Shown one piece after another: positions 8,877 to 27,133 of a stretch of DNA of 64,000 nucleotides. The translations under genes and the position numbers were made by a program. The notes beneath the pieces were generated by a model. It did not search any database. It was not told where the DNA came from and worked only from the letters and a program-made list of their open reading frames with translations. Within the stretch, counting starts at the first letter, position 1; every line of letters begins with the position of its first letter. This DNA comes from Paracoccus aminovorans (GTDB lineage Bacteria > Pseudomonadota > Alphaproteobacteria > Rhodobacterales > Rhodobacteraceae): positions 2,187,515-2,251,514 of the forward strand of contig NZ_KQ955208.1 in the NCBI RefSeq assembly GCF_001546115.1, read 5' to 3'.

Positions 8877-9286
8877 CCACCTATCACGGCGCTTGCTTCT
8901 GCGGCTCGGTCCGCTTCGAGGCCGAGGGCGACCTGGCGCAGGGCACCATGCGCTGCAACTGCCGCTTCTGCCGCAAGATGCGCTATTGGGAGATGCGGCT
9001 GCCCGACCCGGCCGGCTTTCGCATCACCCACGGCGCCGAACTGCTGGCCGAGACGCCGCGCCATGACGAGGACGGCGTGGACATGCACCACACCTTCTGT
9101 TCGCGCTGCGGCACGCGGCTGTGGACCGAGGGCAATATCCCCGAGATGGGCGGGCATTTCATCGCCGTCTGCGTCAGCGCGCTGGAGGACGTGCCCGAGG
9201 CCGAGCTGATCGCCGCCCCGGTGCATTACGCGGACGGCGCGCATGACAATTGGTGGAACCCGGCGCCCGAGACCCGGCACCTTTAG
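8873..9286 (+). CDS. Gfa-like (GFA/CENP-V family) zinc protein
   Basis: 137 residues. The two zinc sites of the family are complete: Cys8 and Cys10 (ACFCGSVRF), Cys28, Cys30 and Cys33 (CNCRFC), and Cys76 and Cys79 (CSRC). Relatives include the S-hydroxymethylglutathione-forming protein Gfa of Paracoccus, described as glutathione-dependent formaldehyde activating. This member is shorter (about 190 residues in Gfa) and is better called Gfa-like. Its coupling to a VOC gene and proximity to a GloA-like lyase suggest handling of glutathione adducts of small aldehydes, which is an inference. Confidence 0.75.
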   Translation: MTTYHGACFCGSVRFEAEGDLAQGTMRCNCRFCRKMRYWEMRLPDPAGFRITHGAELLAETPRHDEDGVDMHHTFCSRCGTRLWTEGNIPEMGGHFIAVCVSALEDVPEAELIAAPVHYADGAHDNWWNPAPETRHL

Positions 9287-9333
9287 CAGACCGCCGAAGA
9301 GGTCGGCTCTCGACCCGGCATCAGACCGTGCTT

Positions 9334-9361
9334 CACCCTCGCCGGGGCAACGGCGGGGGTG
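9334..9361. terminator. Strong GC hairpin behind the Gfa-like gene
   Basis: CACCCTCGCCG (9334-9344) pairs with CGGCGGGGGTG (9351-9361) over 11 bp with one G-T pair and a 6-base loop. No T-run follows on either strand, so it may act as a factor-dependent terminator or mRNA stabiliser rather than an intrinsic terminator. Confidence 0.35.
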
Positions 9362-9429
9362 ATGATGCGCGAGAGGGACGCGGCGGGCGGCTCCTGCGAC
9401 CATTTCAGCGGCCTGTCACGCCGCATGGC

Positions 9430-9458
9430 TTGACAGCCGGCCGATCTGCCATCAGTTC
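9430..9458 (+). promoter_or_regulatory. Possible promoter of the ABC exporter gene
   Basis: A consensus TTGACA at 9430-9435 is followed after 17 bp by CAGTTC (9453-9458), a poor -10. The ATG of the ABC exporter is at 9492. Only the -35 is convincing. Confidence 0.3.
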
Positions 9459-9491
9459 TGGTCGGCCCTGCCATACTACCCGAGGTGTGCC

Positions 9492-11348
<1,857 letters not shown>

Positions 11349-11355
11349 TTTCCTC

Positions 11356-11384
11356 TTGAACCGGCCGCGCGCCTGCCGTAATCA
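11356..11384 (+). promoter_or_regulatory. Promoter of tRNA-Trp (and perhaps the genes behind it)
   Basis: TTGAAC (11356-11361), a 17-bp spacer and TAATCA (11379-11384), ending 12 bp before the mature tRNA 5' end. Spacing and position are as expected for a stable-RNA sigma70 promoter. Confidence 0.6.
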
Positions 11385-11396
11385 GACGCGCGGCTT

Positions 11397-11472
11397 AGGG
11401 GTTTAGCTCAGTTGGTAGAGCATCGGTCTCCAAAACCGAGGGTCGTGGGTTCGAGTCCCCCAACCCCTGCCA
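11397..11472 (+). tRNA. trpT: tRNA-Trp (anticodon CCA)
   Basis: 76 nt with encoded 3' CCA. The acceptor arm AGGGGTT (11397-11403) pairs with AACCCCT, followed by GCCA. The D-arm holds AGCTCAGTTGGTAGAGC, the anticodon stem TCGGT/ACCGA encloses loop CTCCAAA with anticodon CCA at 11430-11432, and the T-arm holds GGTTCGAGTCC. tRNA-Trp upstream of secE-nusG is a common alphaproteobacterial order. Confidence 0.97.
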
Positions 11473-11513
11473 GCCGCAATCCCCGACATGCCGAGCGCCA
11501 CACCGACGAATTC

Positions 11514-12413
11514 ATGGCCCTGAGCATTCATCTGGGGGCGCACAAGACCGCCTCGACCCATCTGCAATATTCGCTGCGCCTGGTCGACGACCGGCTGGCC
11601 GCGGCCGGGCTGTGCTATGCCGATCCGGCCCTGCTGCGCACGGCGCCGCTGGACCTGTCGCAGATCCTGTCCGCCGGCGTCGGCTGCCCCGAGGAGCCCG
11701 CCTTCCGTGCCGCCCTGCAGGAGCGGCGCCAGGGCTGCGCCGAGCTGCTGATCTCCGAGGAGAATATCCTGGGCGGCACGCATCGCAGCCGCATGTTCTC
11801 GCGTCGCGGGCTGCTCTATCCCTTTGCGGTGCGCCGGCTGCGGCAGGTTCTGGCGCTGGCAGGAGAGCGCCAGGCCGAGCTGTATCTGGCGATCCGCGAC
11901 CCGGCGGGCTTCAACGTCTCGGCCTTTTCGTTGCAGGTGCTGCTGGGCAACGAGATCGAGCTCGCCCCCTGGTTGCGCGGCCGCGATCCGGCCCGGGTCG
12001 ACTGGCTGGGGCTGGTCCGGCGCCTGGCCGCGATGCCCGAGGTCGTCCGGCTGGTGGTCTGGCGCTATGAGGATTACGCGGCGCTGCGCCCCGAACTGCT
12101 GCGCCGGCTGCTGCCCGAGGGGCTGGCGCCGGCGGTGCCCGAGCCGCCGCCTTCGAACGAGGGGCTGACGCAGGCCGGCTATGACTGGTTCCTGCGCCGG
12201 GCCATGGTCGACACCGAGGCCGACCTGCGCCAGCTGGCCGCCCGCGCCCGCCGCCGCTTTCGTCGCGCCGACGGCCACGGCCCGCTGCGGCCGCTGCCGG
12301 CCGAGGATTACGCCCGTTCGGCCGAGAGCTATGCCGCCCAGGTGGCGGCGCTGCGCGGGCTGCGCAAGGTCGAGTTCCTGCAGCCGCCGGCCGCGGTCCA
12401 GATCCCGGCTTGA
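11514..12413 (+). CDS. Sulfotransferase-like P-loop protein
   Basis: 299 residues from ATG 11514. The N-terminus MALSIHLGAHKTASTHLQYSL has the 5'-phosphosulfate-binding P-loop pattern (GxHKTxSTxLQ) of sulfotransferases and related proteins found in Rhodobacterales. The core LISEENILGGTHRSRMF and LYLAIRDPAGFNVSAFSLQVLLG resemble the 3'-phosphate-binding region of these proteins (RDP.....S). A role in sulfating a polysaccharide or other surface molecule is plausible but unproven. It separates tRNA-Trp from secE, which are usually closer together, with only 52 bp between its stop and the secE ATG. Confidence 0.6.
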   Translation: MALSIHLGAHKTASTHLQYSLRLVDDRLAAAGLCYADPALLRTAPLDLSQILSAGVGCPEEPAFRAALQERRQGCAELLISEENILGGTHRSRMFSRRGLLYPFAVRRLRQVLALAGERQAELYLAIRDPAGFNVSAFSLQVLLGNEIELAPWLRGRDPARVDWLGLVRRLAAMPEVVRLVVWRYEDYAALRPELLRRLLPEGLAPAVPEPPPSNEGLTQAGYDWFLRRAMVDTEADLRQLAARARRRFRRADGHGPLRPLPAEDYARSAESYAAQVAALRGLRKVEFLQPPAAVQIPA

Positions 12414-12465
12414 AATCGGGCCGTGCCCGGTCTATCTGACGCGCTGCAAGACCGAAGGGATTCCC

Positions 12466-12660
12466 ATGGCCAACCCCGTCCAGTTCATCAGCCAGGTCCG
12501 CGCCGAAGTCGGCAAGATCACCTGGCCCACGCGGCGCGAAGTGATCACGACCACGGTGATGGTCTTCATCATGGCGACCTTGGCCTCGGTCTTCTTCTTC
12601 CTCGTCGACCTTGCGATCAAGACCGGCCTGTCGGGGCTGATCCACTTCGTCGGCAGCTGA
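12466..12660 (+). CDS. secE: Preprotein translocase subunit SecE
   Basis: 64 residues, the short one-helix form found in most bacteria. MANPVQFISQVRAEVGKITWPTRREVITTTVMV shows the conserved amphipathic helix (VRAEVGKITWPTRRE), followed by a single membrane span (VMVFIMATLASVFFFLVDLAI). SecE clamps SecY in the inner-membrane Sec channel. Start ATG 12466 follows the weak site AAGGGA. nusG lies 192 bp downstream, an unusually wide gap for this pair. Confidence 0.95.
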   Translation: MANPVQFISQVRAEVGKITWPTRREVITTTVMVFIMATLASVFFFLVDLAIKTGLSGLIHFVGS

Positions 12661-12664
12661 GGGC

Positions 12665-12693
12665 TTGCATTGCCGGGCCGGGGGCGGTATGTC
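12665..12693 (+). promoter_or_regulatory. Possible promoter between secE and nusG
   Basis: TTGCAT (12665-12670), 17-bp spacer, TATGTC (12688-12693). The -10 overlaps a small hairpin GGGCGG-TATGT-CCGCCC. The 192-bp secE-nusG gap (12661-12852) holds no gene that I can support, so it may carry a separate nusG promoter or a secE terminator. Confidence 0.35.
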
Positions 12694-12852
12694 CGCCCGA
12701 CCTGCCCGTGACGCGGCGTGCATCGATTCGGTCGTGCGCGCCGATTTCAATTTGGCCGAAAGCCTGCATCACGGATGCGCGATTGGCTGGGCTGGTTAAG
12801 GAATTCAATGGGTTGGCACGCCAGCCTGGAAGAAACAGGGGTCGATCGAGAC

Positions 12853-13392
12853 ATGGCAAAGCGTTGGTATTCGGTCAGCGTCCTGTCGAACTTTGAAAAG
12901 AAGGTCGCCGAGGCGATTCGTCAGGCCGTTGCCGAGAAGGGTCTCGAGGATGAGATCGACGAGGTGCTGGTCCCGACCGAGGAAGTGATCGAGATCCGCC
13001 GTGGCAAGAAGGTCACGTCCGAGCGCCGCTTCATGCCCGGCTATGTGCTGGTGCGGATGGAGTTGTCGGACAAGACCTATCACCTGGTGAACTCGATCAA
13101 CCGCGTCACCGGCTTCCTGGGTGCCCAGGGCAAGCCGATGCCGATGCGCGACGACGAGGTGAACACGATCCTGCATCGCACTGGCGAGGGCGGGGCCGAG
13201 GTCGCGCCGCGCAACCTGATCCGCTTCGACGTGGGCGAGAAGGTGAACGTGACCGACGGGCCCTTCGAGGGCTTCTCGGGCATGGTCGAGGAGGTGGATG
13301 AGGTCTCGAGCCGCATCAAGGTCACCGTCTCGATCTTCGGCCGGCCGACGCCGGTCGAGCTGGAATTCACGCAGGTTGCCAAGACCGCGTGA
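12853..13392 (+). CDS. nusG: Transcription termination/antitermination factor NusG
   Basis: 179 residues from ATG 12853. The N-terminal NGN domain starts MAKRWYSVSVLSNFEKKVAEAI and includes the RNA-polymerase-contacting FMPGYVLVRMELSD strand; the C-terminal KOW domain (FDVGEKVNVTDGPFEGFSGMVEEVD) binds Rho or ribosomal protein S10. NusG couples transcription to translation and acts in Rho termination. It precedes the ribosomal protein genes by 86 bp. Confidence 0.97.
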   Translation: MAKRWYSVSVLSNFEKKVAEAIRQAVAEKGLEDEIDEVLVPTEEVIEIRRGKKVTSERRFMPGYVLVRMELSDKTYHLVNSINRVTGFLGAQGKPMPMRDDEVNTILHRTGEGGAEVAPRNLIRFDVGEKVNVTDGPFEGFSGMVEEVDEVSSRIKVTVSIFGRPTPVELEFTQVAKTA

Positions 13393-13478
13393 TCGTTCGC
13401 GGGAGGCTGCGTCCCTTGGGGCAAGGCCGCACCGCTAAGTCGGCCCCGTTCGGGGCGTGATGATAAGGAGAGGGCCAG

Positions 13479-13931
13479 ATGGCCAAGAAAGTCGTCGGCA
13501 GCCTGAAGCTGCAAATCAAGGCCGGTCAGGCCAACCCGTCCCCGCCCGTCGGCCCGGCCCTGGGTCAGCGCGGCATCAACATCATGGAATTCTGCAAGGC
13601 GTTCAACGCCCGCACGCAGGAAATGGAACAGGGTTCGCCCGTTCCGGTCGTGATCACCTATTACGCCGACAAGTCGTTCACCTTCGAGACCAAGACGCCG
13701 CCCGCGTCCTTCCTGCTGAAGAAGGCCGCCGGCCTGAAGCCGGTCGGCAAGCGCAACCGCGCCAAGGGTTCGGAAAAGCCCGGCCGCGCGACCGCCGGCA
13801 CCGTGACCGCCAAGCAGGTGCGCGAGATCGCCGAAGCCAAGATGAAGGACCTGTCCGCGAACGACGTCGAAGCCGCGATGCAGATCATCCTCGGCTCGGC
13901 CCGTTCCATCGGCATCGAGGTGAAAGGCTAA
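13479..13931 (+). CDS. rplK: Ribosomal protein L11 (uL11)
   Basis: 150 residues. The N-terminal domain contains the proline-rich [28 protein letters not shown] segment that binds at the GTPase-associated centre; the C-terminal domain binds 23S rRNA. AGGAGAG at 13467-13473 precedes ATG 13479. rplA follows 3 bp after the stop, so they form one L11 operon. Confidence 0.97.
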   Translation: MAKKVVGSLKLQIKAGQANPSPPVGPALGQRGINIMEFCKAFNARTQEMEQGSPVPVVITYYADKSFTFETKTPPASFLLKKAAGLKPVGKRNRAKGSEKPGRATAGTVTAKQVREIAEAKMKDLSANDVEAAMQIILGSARSIGIEVKG

Positions 13932-13934
13932 GTC

Positions 13935-14633
13935 ATGGCTAAGATTTCCAAGAACAAAGCCGCCGCCCGCGCCGCCTTCGAAGGCAAGGCCAACCTGACG
14001 GTGGAAGACGCCGTCGCGCTGGTGAAAGCCAGCACCAAGGCGAAATTCGACGAGACCGTCGAGATCGCGATGAACCTGGGCGTCGATCCGCGCCACGCCG
14101 ACCAGATGGTCCGCGGCGTCGTGACCCTGCCCAACGGCACCGGCAAGCATGTCCGCGTCGCCGTCTTCGCCCGTGGTCCCAAGGCCGACGAAGCCAAGGC
14201 CGCTGGCGCCGAGATCGTCGGTGCGGAAGACCTGCTGGAGACCATCCAGTCGGGCAAGATCGAATTCGATCGCTGCATCGCCACCCCGGACATGATGCCG
14301 CTGGTCGGCCGTCTGGGCAAGATCCTGGGCCCGCGCAACCTGATGCCGAACCCCAAGGTCGGCACGGTGACCATGGACGTGAAAGCGGCCGTGGAAGCGG
14401 CCAAGGGCGGCGAAGTCCAGTTCAAGGCCGAGAAGGCGGGCGTGGTCCACGCCGGCGTCGGCAAGGCCTCGTTCGACGCCGCCAAGCTGGCCGAGAACAT
14501 CCGCGCCTTTGTCGATGCGGTGAACCGCGCGAAGCCCTCGGGCGCGAAAGGCACCTATCTGAAGAAGGTCTCGATCAGCTCGACCATGGGTCCGGGCGTG
14601 TCGCTGGACCTGGCTTCGGCCGCTTCGCAGTAA
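13935..14633 (+). CDS. rplA: Ribosomal protein L1 (uL1)
   Basis: 232 residues with the family core [26 protein letters not shown]1 forms the mobile stalk at the ribosomal E site and in other bacteria represses its own L11-L1 mRNA. The stop is followed by a 257-bp leader before rplJ. Confidence 0.97.
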   Translation: MAKISKNKAAARAAFEGKANLTVEDAVALVKASTKAKFDETVEIAMNLGVDPRHADQMVRGVVTLPNGTGKHVRVAVFARGPKADEAKAAGAEIVGAEDLLETIQSGKIEFDRCIATPDMMPLVGRLGKILGPRNLMPNPKVGTVTMDVKAAVEAAKGGEVQFKAEKAGVVHAGVGKASFDAAKLAENIRAFVDAVNRAKPSGAKGTYLKKVSISSTMGPGVSLDLASAASQ

Positions 14634-14890
14634 GCGGCAAGAATTTCGCCGGCGTCCTTTCAACGGGGGCCGGCGGATGGCGGGGCAGCGATGCCCCGTC
14701 CTGTCCGAGACGGAGGGTGCCGACCCGATACGCTATCTGGCCGGCTTAATCATCCTTCCTGAGATGGGATCAAGACCATTTTCCGAAGGTTTCTTCGGGG
14801 GATCTTGGGACCGTCACGGACCCATCCGGTCGCTGTTCGGGCGGCTGGAAAGTGAGAGCCGGGGGGAAACCCCCAACTTGGAGTGAAACC
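14634..14890 (+). promoter_or_regulatory. rplJ-rplL leader, candidate L10(L12)4-binding region
   Basis: A 257-bp untranslated stretch between rplA and rplJ. It ends in a hairpin with GGGGG (14861-14865), a GAAA tetraloop and CCCCC (14870-14874), only 16 bases before the GTG start and next to the ribosome site GGAG (14880-14883). Long structured leaders in front of rplJ are autogenous L10/L12 control sites in many bacteria. The position fits, but the kink-turn of the Rfam L10 leader was not verified. Confidence 0.5.
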
Positions 14891-15406
14891 GTGGATAGAG
14901 CGCAAAAAGAAGCGGTGGTCGAGGAACTCGGCCAGATCTTTGAAGCCTCTGGCGTCGTGGTGGTTGCCCGCTACGAGGGGATGACGGTTGCCGAAATGCA
15001 GGACCTGCGCGCGCAGATGCGCGAAGCTGGTGGGTCCGTCCGCGTTGCCAAGAACAGGCTCGCCAAGATCGCCCTGGATGGAAAGCCTTGCGCCAGCATC
15101 GCCGACTATCTGACGGGCATGACCGTGCTCGCCTTTTCCGACGACCCCGTGGCTGCTGCCAAGGTCGCGGACAAATACGCCAAGGGGAACGACAAGTTCG
15201 TGATCCTGGGCGGTGCGATGGGCGACACGGCGCTTGACCCGGCCGGTGTGAAAGCCGTGGCCCAGATGCCGTCGCGGGAGGAGCTTATCGCTTCGATCGT
15301 GTCCTGCATCGGTGCCCCTGCTGCAAACATCGCGGGCGCGATCGGCGCACCTGCTTCCAACATCGCGGGCATCCTCTCGACTCTGGAAGAGCGCGAGGCC
15401 GCCTGA
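14891..15406 (+). CDS. rplJ: Ribosomal protein L10 (uL10)
   Basis: 171 residues from GTG 14891 ([33 protein letters not shown]). The frame is open upstream, but the GTG is placed behind GGAG and gives the normal family length and N-terminus. L10 anchors the L7/L12 stalk. It ends with the helical C-terminus [14 protein letters not shown] that binds L12 dimers. rplL follows 67 bp downstream. Confidence 0.96.
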   Translation: MDRAQKEAVVEELGQIFEASGVVVVARYEGMTVAEMQDLRAQMREAGGSVRVAKNRLAKIALDGKPCASIADYLTGMTVLAFSDDPVAAAKVADKYAKGNDKFVILGGAMGDTALDPAGVKAVAQMPSREELIASIVSCIGAPAANIAGAIGAPASNIAGILSTLEEREAA

Positions 15407-15473
15407 GGCAATCCCCGTCCCGTCGTGGGGTTGAAACCCCGACGTTGGAACACTTAATGGAAAGAACGGAAAA

Positions 15474-15848
15474 ATGGCTGACCTGAAAAAACTCGCCGAA
15501 GAAATCGTGGGCCTGACCCTGCTGGAAGCCCAGGAACTGAAGACCATCCTGAAAGACGAATACGGCATCGAGCCGGCCGCCGGTGGCGCCGTCATGGTTG
15601 CCGGCCCGGCCGCTGGCCCGGCTGAAGCCGCCGAAGAGAAGACCGAATTCGACGTCGTCCTGACCGACGCCGGCGCCAACAAGATCAACGTGATCAAGGA
15701 AGTGCGCGCCATCACCGGTCTGGGCCTGAAAGAAGCCAAGGACCTGGTCGAAGCCGGCGGCAAGGTCAAGGAAGGCGCTTCGAAAGGCGACGCCGAAGAA
15801 ATGAAGAAAAAGCTCGAAGCGGCTGGCGCCAAGGTCGAGCTGAAGTAA
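15474..15848 (+). CDS. rplL: Ribosomal protein L7/L12 (bL12)
   Basis: 124 residues: N-terminal dimerisation helices ([26 protein letters not shown]), an Ala/Pro/Gly hinge, and the C-terminal factor-binding domain with the conserved [25 protein letters not shown]12 recruits elongation factors. A hairpin (GTCGTGGGGTT...ACCCCGAC) lies in the gap upstream. Downstream is the rplL-rpoB leader with a stronger hairpin. Confidence 0.97.
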   Translation: MADLKKLAEEIVGLTLLEAQELKTILKDEYGIEPAAGGAVMVAGPAAGPAEAAEEKTEFDVVLTDAGANKINVIKEVRAITGLGLKEAKDLVEAGGKVKEGASKGDAEEMKKKLEAAGAKVELK

Positions 15849-15895
15849 TCGGGCCTGCACCGGATGGTGCGTGCCGATTGATTTCGGAAGAAAAG

Positions 15896-15926
15896 GGCAG
15901 GGTCCGGGGTTCTCCCGGTCCCTGCC
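15896..15926 (+). terminator. Attenuator-like hairpin between rplL and rpoB
   Basis: GGCAGGGTCCGGG (15896-15908) faces CCCGGTCCCTGCC (15914-15926), 12 of 13 bases paired with a 5-base loop. There is no T-run directly behind it; TTTTT occurs 22 bases later. In E. coli the same junction holds a partial terminator and RNase III site that lower rpoBC relative to rplJL; a like role here is inferred from position. The remaining part of the 266-bp gap (15849-16114) shows nothing else. Confidence 0.5.
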
Positions 15927-16114
15927 GAACCTGTCTTGAAGGACGGTTTTTCGGCCGCAGGCCATGACCAGACCTTCCTTCAGGGCATGTTCGGGGTTCG
16001 GGAGCGGCGCGGTGGGACGTGCGGCACGAATTGGACCCCGCCCCTCATTCGCCGCCTTGTGCCGGTCGGGCCCCGACGACCGCCGCAAGCGAAAGACGAA
16101 AGGTAAGACCCTCT

Positions 16115-20263
<4,149 letters not shown>

Positions 20264-20312
20264 GGGGGCGACCCCTCATCTCCTCCACCGCGCCCCTCAT
20301 TAGGATTTGAAA

Positions 20313-24518
<4,206 letters not shown>

Positions 24519-24541
24519 TCGCCCGCTGACGACGAACCGAA

Positions 24542-24570
24542 AGGCCCGGCCTCGCGCCGGGCCTTTTGCT
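24542..24570 (+). terminator. Intrinsic terminator of rpoBC
   Basis: AAGGCCCGGC and GCCGGGCCTTTT form an 8-10 bp stem around CTCGC, followed by TTTTGCTT: a textbook rho-independent terminator 24 bp behind the rpoC stop. Confidence 0.85.
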
Positions 24571-24596
24571 TGCCGCCCGCCATCCGCAGGTCGCGA

Positions 24597-24625
24597 TTGC
24601 GCAAGGCGCGGCGAGCGGATAACGA
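24597..24625 (+). promoter_or_regulatory. Candidate promoter of the methyltransferase gene
   Basis: TTGCGC (24597-24602), 17-bp spacer, TAACGA (24620-24625), 38 bp ahead of ATG 24663 and just behind the rpoC terminator. Confidence 0.4.
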
Positions 24626-24662
24626 TGGGGCAGGTAACCGGGCGGTGTGCGAGGGTGGCTTG

Positions 24663-25268
24663 ATGCGCGCGGCAGTCAATCAGAAGATCCGCATCAATGT
24701 CCTGCGCCTGTCGGGCCTGGCCCTGCTGCCGGCCATCCTGGCGATCAACCCGGTCCTGGGCCTGCAGGGTTTCGGGCACGAGGCCATCGAATCCCTTGGC
24801 ATCCTGCTGTTGCTGGTGGGGGTGCTGGGCCGGTTCTGGTCGATCCTCTATGTCGGCGGCGCCAAGAACCGGCGGGTGATGCAGGACGGCCCCTATTCGA
24901 TGACCCGCAATCCGCTGTATTTCTTCTCGACCGTGGCGGCGACGGGGATGGGGCTGATGTTCGGCGCGGTCAGCCTGGCGCTGCTGATCGGCGGCATGGT
25001 CGGGCTGATCCTGTGGATCACCGCGCGGCGCGAAGCCGGCTTCCTGTCGCAGCACTTCGGCGCGGAATACGATGCCTATGCGGCGCGCACGCCGTTCTTC
25101 CTGCCCGATCCGCGGCTGTTCCGCACCGGGCGGACCGCCCGGTTCGACACGGCGACGCTGCGCCGCAACCTGTTCGACGCGCTGGTCTTCCTGAGCTTCA
25201 TTCCGATCGTCGAGTTGGTGGACCAGTTGAAGCTGAGCCTCGGCTGGTCGCTGCTGTCGCTCTGGTAG
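24663..25268 (+). CDS. Isoprenylcysteine methyltransferase-like integral membrane protein
   Basis: 201 residues from ATG 24663 with about four or five hydrophobic segments. The SAM-binding signature of the ICMT/phospholipid methyltransferase family is present near residues 78-90: DGPYSMTRNPLYFFS, followed by REAGFLSQHFGAEYDAYAARTPFFLP, in which the E...F...Y..Y..R pattern is conserved. Bacterial members methylate lipid or thiol substrates that are mostly unknown. The C-terminal 45 residues (ATLRRNLFDALVFLSFIPIVELVD) add a further membrane segment. Next gene starts 36 bp downstream on the same strand. Confidence 0.75.
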   Translation: MRAAVNQKIRINVLRLSGLALLPAILAINPVLGLQGFGHEAIESLGILLLLVGVLGRFWSILYVGGAKNRRVMQDGPYSMTRNPLYFFSTVAATGMGLMFGAVSLALLIGGMVGLILWITARREAGFLSQHFGAEYDAYAARTPFFLPDPRLFRTGRTARFDTATLRRNLFDALVFLSFIPIVELVDQLKLSLGWSLLSLW

Positions 25269-25304
25269 CCCCCGCCTCATCGCCAAGCCGCACCGCCCGG
25301 AGCC

Positions 25305-26249
25305 ATGCTGACCCCCGACCTGCCCCCTGCCAGCGCGCCGGCCGCCGCCCGGCCGCCCGTCCCGGATCCCGCGCAGGGGCAGGCCGACAACCTGCGCGCC
25401 ATCGGGATCATGATGCTCAGCATGGCGGCTTTCACCTGCAACGATGCGGTGATGAAGGCGGTCACCCAGACCCTGCCGCTGTATGAATCGATGACATTGC
25501 GCGGCGGCATCGTGGTGGCGATCATGCTGGTCATCGCGCGGGCGCAGGGCGGGCTGCGCCTGCGGGTGCCGCGCGGCGACCTGCTGCCGCTGGCGGTGCG
25601 GACGCTGGCCGACCTGAGCTCGACCGTGCTTTACCTTGTGGCCTTGCAGCACATGGCATTGGCGAACCTTTCGGCCATTATGCAGGCGCTGCCCCTGGCA
25701 GTGACGCTGGCGGCGGCGGTGTTCTTTCACGAAAGATTGGGCTGGCGGCGGCTATCGGCCATCGGCATCGGGCTGGTCGGGGTCTTGCTGATCCTGCGGC
25801 CGGGCACCGGCGCCTTCGACATCTGGTCCGCGCTGGTCGTGCTGGCGATGCTGCTGATCGTCGCGCGGGACATCGTCACCCGGCTGTTCTCGGTCCATGC
25901 CGGGTCGTCCACGATCGCTTTCTACGCCGCGATCTCGGTGATGCTGACCGGCGCGGTGCTGGCAACCGGCGAGACGTGGCGCACCCCGACCGCGGGCGAA
26001 CTGGCGCTGCTGCTGCTGTCGGCCGGATTCCTGAGCGTCGGCTACCTGACCGCGGTGGCCAGCATGCGGGTGGGCGAGATTTCGGTTGTCGCGCCCTTCC
26101 GCTATACCTCGCTGGTCTGGGCCATCATGCTGGGACTCGTGGTGTTCGGCGACTGGCCGGACCTGTGGACCTGGGCCGGCTCGGCGTTGGTGGTCGGGGC
26201 GGGGATCTATACCATCCTGCGCGAGCGGAAAGTGAAGGGAATGTCGTGA
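25305..26249 (+). CDS. EamA/DMT-family permease
   Basis: 314 residues with about ten membrane helices in two EamA repeats (residues ~30-160 and ~175-305), after a proline/alanine-rich cytoplasmic N-terminus. The repeat start IGIMMLSMAAFTCNDAVMKAV and the helix-end motif FFHERLGWRRLSAIGIGLVGVLLI are typical of drug/metabolite exporters. Substrate unknown. Its stop codon shares one base with the next ATG (TGATG), so it is coupled to the glycosyltransferase gene. Confidence 0.85.
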   Translation: MLTPDLPPASAPAAARPPVPDPAQGQADNLRAIGIMMLSMAAFTCNDAVMKAVTQTLPLYESMTLRGGIVVAIMLVIARAQGGLRLRVPRGDLLPLAVRTLADLSSTVLYLVALQHMALANLSAIMQALPLAVTLAAAVFFHERLGWRRLSAIGIGLVGVLLILRPGTGAFDIWSALVVLAMLLIVARDIVTRLFSVHAGSSTIAFYAAISVMLTGAVLATGETWRTPTAGELALLLLSAGFLSVGYLTAVASMRVGEISVVAPFRYTSLVWAIMLGLVVFGDWPDLWTWAGSALVVGAGIYTILRERKVKGMS

Positions 26250-27097
26250 TGCGTGTGCAGATGCTGGGCCTGTGCCGGTTTTCCTATCTCGGCGGCCGGG
26301 GATTCCAGGTGGCGCATGAGACGCTGGAGCAGCGGCGCGCCTTCCTCTACGACCCCGAACGGCTGGCGCGGCGCTGGTTCTGGTTCGAGAACCTGGTGCT
26401 GCCCGGGCTGCTGGCCCAGACCGACCCGGATTTCACCTTGGTGCTGATGACCGGCCCGGACCTGCCCGAGCCCTGGCTGTCGCGGCTGCGCGAACTGGTC
26501 GAGATCATGCCGCAGGCCCGGCTGGCGCTGATCCCGCCGATGGAGAAGCACCTGGAGGCCTGCCTGGCCGCCGTCGCCCCGCATATCGACCCGGGCGCCG
26601 ATGTGGTCGGGCATTTCCGCCAGGATGACGACGATGCCGTGGCCGTCGACTACATCCGCGACGCGCGCCGGGATTTCACCGCGCTGCGCCCGCTTTGGGA
26701 ACGCCGGCGGCGGCTGTCCTGCGACTACTCGCGCGGGCTGGTGCTGAAGGCGACGCAGGACGGCATCTCGGTCGAGCCGCGGATGATCTACAATGCCGTG
26801 GCGGCGCTGACCGTCTATCTGCCGCCCGATGCGCAGCGCAGCGTGATGCATTTCCCGCATTGGAAGATCGGCCTGTCGATGCCCGGCGTGATGCTGCCCG
26901 GCAAGGCGATGTTCGTGCGCTTCCTGAACCACGACAACGACTCGGGCGCGATCGGCGCCGGCTATCCCTGGGAGGCCGAAACCGAGGATTGGGCCGGGCT
27001 GCTGGCCGACCGCTTCCGCATCGATCTTGCGACGCTGGACCGCGCCGCGCGCGATTTCGGCCTGCCCGGCGCCGACCGGCCGCGCTGGGGCGTCTGA
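26249..27097 (+). CDS. Putative rhamnosyltransferase-like glycosyltransferase
   Basis: 282 residues from ATG 26249. It begins [24 protein letters not shown] and has an acidic [18 protein letters not shown] motif near residue 120 that takes the place of the metal-binding DxD of GT-A enzymes, with [20 protein letters not shown] before it. This is the pattern of the proteobacterial family annotated as putative rhamnosyl transferase (Pfam Rhamno_transf). Acceptor and donor are unknown. It is coupled to the DMT permease upstream. Confidence 0.6.
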   Translation: MRVQMLGLCRFSYLGGRGFQVAHETLEQRRAFLYDPERLARRWFWFENLVLPGLLAQTDPDFTLVLMTGPDLPEPWLSRLRELVEIMPQARLALIPPMEKHLEACLAAVAPHIDPGADVVGHFRQDDDDAVAVDYIRDARRDFTALRPLWERRRRLSCDYSRGLVLKATQDGISVEPRMIYNAVAALTVYLPPDAQRSVMHFPHWKIGLSMPGVMLPGKAMFVRFLNHDNDSGAIGAGYPWEAETEDWAGLLADRFRIDLATLDRAARDFGLPGADRPRWGV

Positions 27098-27133
27098 CCG
27101 GCGCCGGGGCAGGGGCGCGGCACGGGGCGGCTG

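Noticed and set aside
9283..9474. A 63-codon minus-strand frame ahead of the ABC exporter gene
   Set aside because: It spans the strong hairpin at 9334-9361 and the TTGACA at 9430; no homology or ribosome site.
20307..20309. TTG as the rpoC start
   Set aside because: It almost abuts the AGGA ribosome site; ATG 20313 has normal spacing and gives the usual N-terminus.
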